From positions 19,826,134-19,890,133 of the forward strand of contig CP136065.1 in assembly GCA_032622095.1 (NCBI GenBank): 64,000 nt of DNA, given 5' to 3'. The notes beneath the pieces were generated by a model. That model was not told where the DNA came from, made no database searches, and worked only from the letters and a program-made list of their open reading frames with translations. Source of the stretch: Siphonodentalium dalli (lineage: Eukaryota > Mollusca > Scaphopoda > Gadilida > Siphonodentaliidae). The translations under genes were made by a program, and so were the position numbers. Shown here in pieces: positions 45,501-57,500 of the stretch (position 1 is the stretch's first letter; each line of letters opens with the position of its first letter).

Positions 45501-48500
45501 CTACAGAGTGACAACGAGTATAGTTAATTAGACCATATTTTTGGTAATATCCCGATAGAATTCAGTTTCGTCAATGTCTTTTCTCTTTTCATAGGTGAGG
45601 GTCGTTGCTAATGACAACAGCTTTCCACCAAGAACCAGCGAATTCATACTGATCATATCAATACTGCGTGACCGCCTGGCTCCTTATTTCTTCAAGTCTC
45701 AGTACACAGCAACATTACAGAGAGACACTCCCGTCGGCAGTAATGTCATTATCACCATGGCAGCAGACGATGACTTACTTGTAAGTGCTGTAGTAGATCA
45801 CTAAATAATCCCTTCTATAAACAAAAGTTACAATTTTGTTTCTTGTATATCGGATAATCTTTTAAACATATCAGAATTAAGAAATTTGTCAAACAAGCTT
45901 GCTATATGTGAAAGGATGTTTCATGATAACTTGTGTGGAAATATGCCATTCACAAGTTTGATAAAAGATTCTTGCTCTTCGATAAGAATTTCATCCAGGT
46001 AGAATCAACCGTTGTTAATTTTAAGTAATAATCATGATATGATATTTTTCAAATAGTGAATATATGGTAACTACTCTCATTATTACTGAAAGTGGGAATT
46101 TGATTTCATTTATAACCGTATTGTTACAGGGAATTCGATTTCATTTATAACCTTATTGTTACAGGGAATTCGATTTCATTTATAACCTTATTGTTACAGG
46201 GAAATCTTCAGTATGAAATCACTGGAGTATACCCAGCAGAGACGTTCTTTGCTATAAATAGAACAACAGGACAGATTACTCTCACCAGGTCACTTGCATT
46301 GGACAGCTTGCTGAATATTCAGTACACGGTAAGTTGCAATATTCCAACATAATCTTCTGTCGACAAATGCCAGCTAATTCCAAAGTGCGGCATATTTCTG
46401 TTTCTTTACCATCACCAATATTTTAATGTGCCTGATTTTTTTTTCTATAGCATGTCATGATGTTACATGTGGAGGACATATTTTTCCTGTCTAACTGATT
46501 TATTTGTGTTGTTTTATCATAAAGTAATATGATAATCTACAGATTGTTTTCCCGACTATCATCATACCAATATGAATTGCTCGAGTTTTTTTTATCCATA
46601 TCCAATCTATTTTTCCAGGCAACTATTAAATTGAACTTTGCAGAGGGTTTACTGATGGAGTAATATCTGATATAGGGACCACAGCCACAATTATAATACC
46701 ACGATCGCCTATCTTACTATATAAATAAAGCCATCTGTTTAAATTTTACATTTAATCAACACCTGTTGATTAAACGTGCCTACAGTACTGTTGATTAAAC
46801 TTCGCAGAGTGGATTAAACTTTCTCCATACAATTTGAACGGAAAAGTGTTTATCCATCGCATTGTAAAGATCGTGGCATAAACTTCGCAGAGTGGATTAA
46901 ACTTTCTCCTTACAATTTGAACGGAAAAGTGTTTATCCATTGCATTGTAAAGATTGTGGCATAAAATTCGTTGAGTGGATTAAACTTTCTCCATAAAATT
47001 TGAACGGAAAAGTGTTTATCCATCGCATTGTAAAGATCGTGGCATAAACAAAATATACGCATAGTGTTTCTGAATAACAAATTTAATCCACGAGTGGGAT
47101 TGGCGATTTACACCACTCGCTGAAGCTTGTGGTGTAAATCGCCAATCCCACTTGTGGATTAAATTTGTTATTCAGAAACACTATGCGTATATTCTATATA
47201 TAATCCACTTGAAAGCTACAATCACATTATTATTTTGTATTTTCCAGCTTGACCTCATCACATATGACTCATCATATCCGAATGTTCATGGAAAATCTCG
47301 TGCGATAGTTGGAGTTAACAGGAACCCAAATGCACCTGTATTCCTTTCTAACTTCTACCAACGGACCGTGTCAGAGAGAATACCTATCGGCACCGTGCTG
47401 TTCAATGTGACCGCCACAGATGCTGATGGGGTGGGTACATTATATCTTTGGAATCCTTCAAGTGAAACTTTTGATATCTTGTCTTCAGTTGATATAACTC
47501 TTTCTGCACATTTGTCAATAAACTGATTCTGCAGTATCAGATGTTTCTTTTTGTATTGAAACACTTCTTTGTATAATTGTAATTACACTCAAAGCCGGTT
47601 CTGAAAATTTAAGAATGGTGTTAATCTGTTATATACCATGTTCATTCAAACAACTTACTCTGATAAAATATTAATTGTTAATGAGTTATTTTCCATCCAT
47701 ATTTTACATTCAAGACATTAAAAAAGACAATTCACATTCAAATCATCAAAATAAAAAAGTTGAATCCAAAAAATATTATTTAGACGAGATTAGAATCAAT
47801 ATTGTTTGTCTATTAGCCCTATCATTATAGCTATTAATTAATTATTATTTATTAATGTATGAAATTTTTATGCTACAGGACAACATCAGATATTCCCTGA
47901 TAGGAAATGCACAGGAGCTGTCATACTTCTACATACAGCCCGAGACTGGTCTGATCACGCTCAGCAAATCTCTCGGAGAGTCATCCATCGCTCAATTCAC
48001 CGTAAGTTTATCCTTCATTCAATGCTTATATTCTAAACAAGTGAATTTATGATGGTTGCAATTTATTGTTATCATCTGAAGCATTGTCAAATGTCACTTA
48101 TACACATCATTGTCCATTGTTGGTTTTACAACAGAATATTCTTATTATAAGAACATTTGTTCGCATAGTAATACACTTTCCCAATGAAAATAGATGCTAA
48201 AATGATATTTGTTTCAGAAAATTAAATCTTCTGCTGCCTGGGATCTGGTTGTTGTCTGGGTGAATTTCAGGAGATTTCAAAAATGGGCCAATTAGCCTTC
48301 GCTATGTTATTTTGCCATGCTGCTTTCCGAACCATATTAGCCAGAAATTCTGTTTATGTTTCTCTTTTCTATTGTATTTCATGGAATGAATGTTCTTTTT
48401 CTCGTCTATAGATGTCGGTGCTGGGAGATGATCAGAGTAACCCACGACTAGTGAGCCGAGTGGACTGTATTCTCACCGTGGAGAGGGATATCCAGATACC

Positions 48501-51500
48501 GAGGTTCTCCAGCGATGTATACAATGTAAACATTGTCGAAACAGATTCTATCGATACTGTTATTCTGACAGTCACAGCTATGGACCTTGATCTCATGGTA
48601 AATAACTCTTCTATATTATCTAGATTTCAAGTTATCAGAGGACTTGAAATTAATAGGCATAAATAAACCACAGCACTCACATTTTCCTGCAAAAATTTAA
48701 ATAAATTTTCTGGAAAAGAATCTTGACTTTCCTTTCATACAATAATTTTAGAAACTTGGAATTGCGATGATATACATGATGAACCTATGTACTAAGCTTC
48801 CTTTTTTTATCGTGTTCTCTGTGTTTTAGAGCCTGTTTTAACCCTTTACCCAACAGAATGGCCCTGTGCCAATGCATTCTCTTATATATGCGAGTCGACC
48901 ATAGGTCGCCTCGCATATATAAGAGAATGCATTGGCTTAACACATTAAAAATTATAAAATTGTTAAAGAATGTAAGAAAAAATGGTAAAATGTGTTAAAA
49001 AAAGATTTTTTTTAGGCCAATGCATTCTCTTATATATGCGAGGCGACCTATGGTCGACTCGCATATATAAGAGAATGCATTGGCACAGGGCATAACTGTA
49101 ACTATCACAATGTGGTCAAGGAGCCGGTTCCAATGATGTCCATATTTGTATGGTTCTATTGAGACAGACCGAAGATATTTTAGGCTGTTGAAGCTTTATT
49201 TGGCCGGTTTGTTGGGTAAAGGGTTAACATTAAGACCCATCAGAAATATTCAATATGTTCTAGCTCTTCTGCTACCTTTTCATATCTTCAAATCATGTTT
49301 TTGTGTGTACTCAGTATCATTTGTTCACATTCATTCTTATTGTTTCAGGGAGCACTGAAGTATGAGGCTTACGGAGAGTACTCCGCGACATTCTTCTTCA
49401 ATATCGATATAAGCAGTGGTGTGATCAGAGTGAGAAATAGCCTTACTAATGAACTGGCTGATCTGTACAGAGTACGTATATTTCCTAATATTTGACCACC
49501 ACAAAAATAATAAAGAAATATTAATTGTTGATTTATTTATAAATAATTTGAAGCAATCAATCTCATTCATTGAATTCAGTAATAATTAAAAAAATTAATG
49601 ATTGTCCTTATCATTAACCTTTTGGCGGGTGAGTACGTATCCATGGGTGAATATAGTTTTGCAAATATACAGAGGGTAATATGTAACAATCGCCAATTTA
49701 ACAAATAAGTCATACAAACAACATTATGAAAAGCACGAATCAATGTAAATAATACAAATAGTATCAATCCACATTATATCCATAAAAAGTGTCCTTTTTG
49801 GAGATGATTTTTCAAAGTTATTAATTAATAACATTATATTACCCAAAAACTACTGTAAACAACATAAATATCATTCCATCCGCCAACCGTATGGTGACAT
49901 ATGTGTTGTTTTACCCACCAAATCAACGATGCTGTTCTTACTGGGGACAGAACATAAAAATATAAAAAGCCTACCTGCCACATCAGAACATAAAATTGAG
50001 CGATATTGCTTGAGAAACAAACTGATGAATAACTTATATTTTACAGCTGAGGATTAGGGTTTATGATGATGCTAACCCAGAAAATGTGGGAACTGCTTTG
50101 GTTAACATCAACGTACTGAGAAATCCCAATGCTCCTCTGTGTGCTCAAAATGACTACGAGGTTACAATCAGCGAGGCTCATAAACTCGGAACACCTGTGG
50201 TCGATATAGATGCTACTGACAATGACGGCGTGAGTATTATTATTTTATAATCTAAATCAAGATGTTTGGTGCATATACAGTTTCATAGTTTTGGCATAGA
50301 TGACTTTGGTATTGTTGAATGTGTAAGACACTCGGTCAGTATGAGGTATGTATTGCTTCATAATATATGATATCAAATAGATGTCCATCAACTCAGTTTT
50401 AGAGTTTGAAAATTAGTCCCAATTTGTTGTCCATGTTATGCGATAGAGACCCTTATTAAAAATTTATTATTTTCTACAGAAATTGAATATCCAATCTTTC
50501 CTTTCTATAGATTCCATATTGAAATGTTTTCATAGATAATTCTATTTTTCCATAGCTCTCATTCTTAATCTTATTATTGTTTTAGGATACTGTGACATAC
50601 AGCTTAGTGAGAGCATCTGCATCCGTAAAAACATTAGAACATTTCTTCATTGTGGGAACAACGGGACGAATTTATCTGTCAAATCCATTGAAAGCTGATG
50701 AGGATAGAACCCTAGTATACACCGTAAGTGAATCTCAAAGCTTTATTATTCCAAAATTCCAAAATGATTCTTTGACTCTTTTATCGGTGACTAAGGTCAA
50801 TTTGGACTATTATTTGGCTTCCAAGGTTGTCGTTTTTTAATGTTCTCAATATTATCATTATCAATTGTTCTTATTCAAATTCCTTTCTTTGATATCGTTT
50901 TGTGTGAAAAAGAAAATATAATTGCTTTTAGATAGCCATTTAAAATACTTATTAGAAATCTTTCATACATGACAAATTGTTTTTCGGATTAAAAAAAAAA
51001 TAAGCCGATGTTTACCTATTTTTTTGCATTTATTTCAGATGAACGTCAAGGCTTCTGACAGAAGAAATCCACCGAAGACAGATGTTTGTTCTGTTAGGAT
51101 CATCGTCAACAGAAACCGATTTTTCCCAGAATTCCAGACTCCTTCATACTCTGTTACCATCAGTGAGAATACAGTTGTCGGAGCAACAATATTCACTGGC
51201 ATACAAACAATAGATCGAGATCTCGAGGTAATGAAACTTCTAATTGTGTTTGCCACATTATTCCACTCCCAAGTTGTTTGTACTGATGTCTTTTTTCAAT
51301 TAATTCTGGAAATCTATTTTCAGTTTGCTAATAATCTTTCTTGGAACTTTGAAATGTTTATAACATGAATGTAAATAGCATAAGATAGCAATTGAAGAAC
51401 TGATTATGATGTGAACTTTCTTTAAAGGCACACAATTTTCAAATCACCGATTATTTTTTTTATAGTGCCTTGATATACGGTTTTAATAACAATCTATGCC

Positions 51501-54500
51501 ATATAATATGATTAAAATACTATAATTCATCACCATTTGAAACGTCTGTGTCTCAGAAGATGCTCATAGAGAAATAGAAAACAGCTGAAATCAAAGAAAG
51601 AAACTTAAGCACAAAAACATGTTGGTAACTCAACAAAAAAACAACATGTTCACAGTTTATTACACCGGATAAGTTGATAATACAATATTTTGCAGCTTCT
51701 TCTTTTAAATGGTATATAATATGGCATATATTTTATGTATGTGATATGGGGTTTCGAAAATTAAGTGGGCCTTTAATTGTGACTGTTTTCTCATTACTAT
51801 TTATTCAACTGTGTAATTAATGGATAATTTTCTTTCTTGCAGGGATTTATCTTATACAAGACTAATGGAGATGAATCCGGACCATACTATTTTAGCATTA
51901 ATGAAACAACAGGTCATATACAGCTCCGCAACAATTTGAAGACTGATGGGAGATTCAGCTATGTGGTACGTACATGTCTTATTTATAACACATACATATC
52001 TCAGCAATAATGTGAAGTCTTATACACCAGTTATCGTTTTAGCATAAATAGAAAACCGCATCAATTGAAGTCTAAAGATCAATGTTCTGTGCCGCATGCA
52101 CAATAGATCTGTTGATTGGGAAGCCAAATTTGCTGGTGAATTTTAATATGCTAGATTGGATTATTTTAATAAATTCTGAATGTTACTATTCCATGAACTA
52201 AGATTCAATCATTGAAAGCGGTTATTGGCTGCATAAATTGAATCTTATTAATTATGAATTTATTTTGACTATCGTTTAACCCTTTACCCAACAAACCGGC
52301 CAAAACCAGCCAAATAAAGCTTCAACAGCCTAAAATATCTTCGGTCTGTCTCAATAGAACCATACAAATATGGATATCATTTGAACCGGCTCCTTGATCA
52401 CATTGTGATGGTTACAGTTATACCCTGTGCCAATGCATTCTCTTATATATGCGAGTCGACCATAGGTCGCCTCGCATATATAAGAGAATGCATTGGCCTA
52501 AAACAAAATCTTTTTTTAACACTTTTTACCATTTTTTCTTACATTCTTTAACAATTTTATAATTTTTAATGTGTTAAGCCAATGCATTCTCTTATATATG
52601 CGAGGTGACCTATGGTCGACTCGCATATATAAGAGAATGCATTGGCACAGGGCCCTTCTGTTGGGTAAAGGGTTAACAGATAAGAATATGGAGATCATTA
52701 CTCAGCTAGATGTATATATGTTTTGTTTGATTTTACTTTAGCTTACTGTTGCTGCTTATGACTCGACTCGTCCTAGCGAGGTATCGGAAGTTGAAGTGAG
52801 AGTGTTTGTTACGAGGAACGAGTTCTATCCGGTATTCAGCAGTGCGAGATATGTGGTTGTTATCAACGAGACAAAGCCAATTGGATCGCTCATACAACAT
52901 GTAACTGCCACGGATCAGGATGGTGTAAGTATAATATATATCTTTTGTTCTCATGATCTCATCTCAACTATTAGCCCTTTCTATACTAAAGCATTATTGA
53001 CGGGTAGTTATCCAATAGGAAATGTTCAGATAATAAGTTCAACAAACAGGTCATTGAACATTTCCCTCAATAAATAGGGCTCCTTCTGCACCGTTATTGA
53101 TCTCTCTACTACTTTTATCATCTTATCATCCCTCCAAATCAATAATAGACCATTCCGATATACACTTTTTAACTGACTGGGAGAATATATTTGGTAAAGA
53201 TAGGGTTAACTGAAATAACACACAAATTCTTGTTCTGATACATAATCAAATTATAGTCTATTTTAAAGGGTAGGGTCTAATGTGAATGTTCAAACTGGCT
53301 TAAAATAAATATCATATATACTGTCAGTAACTATGATGGGAAATGGATTTATATGGCTAACTACTTAAATCACTCTGAAAATTTGTATGATGAAATGATT
53401 ATTTTGTTTATTTAATACATATTTTTTGCTAACCATTTTCTTCTCAATCCAAATTCTGAACGTGCGGAAACCATGTACTGTGATTTATATAAATCTTCTT
53501 TGTAGGATCGAATAACATTCTCTGCAATCGGTGAAGCAGATGCTGTTGATTTGTTTTATCTTGGTACCTCAAATGGAGAAGTGACTGTCCGCAGACCTCT
53601 GTATCTTGCCATCAAAGGCGAATACAGGGTGAGTTCATTTCTAATATTAGATGTATCTGATTTATATCTTAGTATTGATGACGCTTGACAACATAAAGTG
53701 TTTATATATAATTGCTAAATTGTCATCTACAGCTTTTGAATATGGCATTTTTCTTCCACTGCATTACTTTAGAATTGCATTAACCCTTTACCCAACAAAC
53801 CGGCCAAAACCGGCCAAATAAAGCTTCAACAGCCTAAAATATCTTCGGTCTGTCTCAATAGAACCATACAAATATGGATATCATTGGAACCGGCTCCTTG
53901 ACCACATTGTGATAGTTACAGTTATGCCCTGTGCCAATGCATTCTCTTATATATGCGAGTCGACCATAGGTTGCCTCGCATATATAAGAGAATGCATTGG
54001 CCTAAAAAAATCTTTATTTAACACTTTTTACCATTTTTTCTTACATTCTTTTAACAATTTTATAATTTTTAATGTGTTAAGCCAATGCATTCTCTTATAT
54101 ATGCGAGGCGACCTATGGTCGACTCGCATATATAAGAGAATGCATTGGCACAGGGCCATTCTGTTGGGTAAAGGGTTAAATTCTATATTGGTATCTTCAG
54201 CTTTTTCTACGGCATTGTCTTTTGCCATAGCTAATTTCGAGATCTGCTTCTATACCACTGTCTATACAGTTAATTCAGAAGTTATTGTAACCATCTTCTG
54301 TAAAATCAGCTTTGTTGTTTCTCTCCTTTTTTCTTATTTCATATCAACGATCTGATATGCTGCTGTGCACAAGATGGTGTTCTTTGTCAAAAGAACAGAC
54401 TAGACTGATTGATATGTTCATTTCTCTTACAAAATTTAGCCAAATGATTTTAGTAGATAATATTATCTAAATAAAGGGAATATTTATTTCATTGGATTAT

Positions 54501-57500
54501 GCTAAAAAAAAACATTTTGAGGAAATCTTACATAGGCATGAATACTATGAATATTTCTATAACTTTTTCTAAATATTTTTAGATGGTTGTTCAAGCGTCG
54601 GACAACAGTAATCCACTGAAGACTGCAGTGGCTGATGTGATCATCCAGGTGATAAGAGACCAGGAAGGTCCTCTATTCCAGCTGCTCCCATACAACGTTA
54701 TCATTCACGAGAATGCTGCTGTCGGCACAACAATCACCAAAATCTCTGCTACAGACAACGATCTTGTGGTGAGTGTATATTAAGAGTTTTATTAGGAGTA
54801 ATGCGCAGTAGTACTTTAAATTAGTTATATGCTCTTTACTTATTTCAGCACTGGTGTTCACATAATTTATAGTTGGTCTTTTTCATATAATAACAGATTG
54901 GCTTAGATAAATCACTGTCCCTCACAAGTCATTATTTTCTCTGTTAACAGAACATACAACTGAAAATTAAAATAGTCAGAAATCAAAATTTCAGATAATT
55001 TCAGTATGGGATTTATCTACTTTGAGGAGTCTATCACACCATTCCGTAAAATAATGGGAATAACATGGGATTTATCTACTTGCTGCAACCAATTCTAGCT
55101 CGAATGTTACTGTGATTCTCGTAGAAGTTTTAGGAAATAATTTTAAAAAAAACATTTCTCCACCGATATCGTCAAAGAACATACTCCTTAATACAAATAA
55201 TACAGGAACCAGGTCATTCCATTCATTGCCCATTGTAATTTCATTACCCATTGTAGTCGAGCCTAATGAAAGGAATCACCCTAACGTGTTTCATCCTGAA
55301 TAAAGATAACATTTGAATGTTATTTCGTGTTTTACAGGAGAGAATACAATATGAAATGACCGGTGATTTTAATGTTATTTCGTGTTTTACAGGAGAGAAT
55401 ACAATATGAAATGACCGGTGATTTTAATGTTATTTCGTGTTTTACAGGAGAGAATACAATATGAAATGACCGGTGATTTTAATGTTATTTCGTGTTTTAC
55501 AGGAGAGAATACAATATGAAATGACCGGTGATTTGGCTGCGAGGACTTTCTTCACACTAGACCAGCAAACAGGAGAGATAACTCTACTAAGAAGCTTCAA
55601 GACTGACGGACAGTTTAGAGATACATATATGGTGAGATATTAGACTGCCTTTTTAATATTATTTTCTGGCCTTCGATTCATATTCATGTAGATGTTTGTG
55701 TCAAAACTATGCATGATGATACCCCTAAAATTTACATTCATAGATTGCATGATGATACCCCTAAAATTTACATTCATAGATTGCATGATGATACCCCTAA
55801 AATTTACATCCATAGATTGCATGATGATACCCCTAAAATTTACATCCATAGATTGCATGATGATACCCCTAAAATTTACATCCATAGATTGGCCATAAAA
55901 GACAGCTTTTCTCAGCTCCTTAGTCTGTCCCACTTGAATGTTGCCAATAATCTAGTAGTGAATTTTTAATGTTGTAAATTGGTTTGTTTTTGCAATTTGT
56001 GTTTGAATGATTGTGTAGAAGGAATATTGTTGTCTGAATTGGTGGATAAATTTTTCCTCATACCCAAAGTTAAAAAAATTAAATCCGCTTTGATTGCTTT
56101 TTAGATACAGCACATAGAGAATTTGATAATTAATTTATGACTATTGTTTATTTTCAGGCCATGGTGATTGCATACGACACAGCCAGACCAACCAATGTTG
56201 CCTCAGCTTCAGTTGTTGTGAATGTCAATCGTAACATTAACAGACCGAAATTCACCCGAGCCTCATCATATGTGGTGACGATCCCTGACACCACATCCAT
56301 CGGGTCAGCTGTCATGAACATCACCGCCACGGATGACGATCTAGGGGTAAGCTTCTCATTTAACCCTTACTATGCTAAATACTCATTAATGACTGAATAG
56401 CTCCCTTGTTCAGATAATAAGTTCATCAAACAGCCATGAATAATATACTTTCAATATGAATCATACGTGACACATAGTGGAGCAACCACACACGATGTGC
56501 CTCAAATTTGCTTTATATCGACAACATAACGCTAATAATAATTTATGTACAGCACACACGATGTGCCTCAAATTTGCTTTATATCGACAACATAACGCTA
56601 ATAATAATTTATATACAGCATGCCATGCCCCGGTGGAGACGACATGGCAAATATTGTCATGGATTCTGCAATCTTGTCTGGATTCTGGCCTGCAAAGCCA
56701 ACATGACGTAAATGACGTCATGAACCATGTCATAAAGTCTTCTCTGGTTTCCTTTAAGCTAACTAACGAAATTGGTCTAAATGAAATAATATGCCTAAAT
56801 CACATCACCTTGAATCTACTGGAGCATCAGATCAAGAGGCGATAAAATGAGAGGACCCAAACAATGAGAATGTTATATCTTTGTATGACAGCATGTTTAA
56901 CTTAGAGTGGGATACAAACAGACTACATAGAGATTCGACAAAGCTACATTGATTAATTCAACAAAGATAATGTTATGTTGAGTTCTATAATAAGTATGTT
57001 TATATCCTTACTTCAGGATGTGGTAACCTACAGTATAACGTCTCAGCAAACATCTCCAGTAACACTGATGACAGCCACAAACGACTTCTTCATCGATGGA
57101 ACCACTGGAGTCATCCACCTGCGACAAGATCTCATTAATTTTAATGTGGATGAGTACAGAGTAAGTCTCTGTTCACAAATACTAACACACACACTAAAAA
57201 CACATTTATGCTATTCATTTTTTAGAAGTAGTGTTTTATTCAAATATTAAACATAAAATAAATTTTTATCATTTGTCCATCTGACATTTAACCCTTTGGC
57301 AGGTAGATCAACATTTTGACTTTGAAAAATCATATTTACATTGATTCGTGCTTTTAATAATATTGTTTGTATAATAAATTTGTTAACGTCATATATGACG
57401 TACTCACCCGCCAAATGCTAACTATTGTAATGCGACTGAAGCTTTTTCCGAGTGATAATACTAACAGCGTTATGTCTCTTGTCACAGCTTCAGATTCGAG

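Noticed and set aside
53909-54355. Longest non-cadherin frames, e.g. 148 codons over an inverted MITE
   Set aside because: They run through MITE palindromes (CANAFSYICEST and its mirror) and intron sequence and have no recognisable domain.
55338-55502. Extra protein-coding copies of the unit 39 B exon start
   Set aside because: The 55-bp period is not a multiple of three and reading from upstream acceptors meets TGA, so the extra copies are not coding.
55692-55969. Open frames on both strands with repeated HDDTPKIYIHRL-like or MMIPLKFTFIDC-like motifs
   Set aside because: They arise from five copies of a 36-bp intronic tandem repeat, which is open in several frames because the period is a multiple of three. 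No splice or codon evidence supports a protein.
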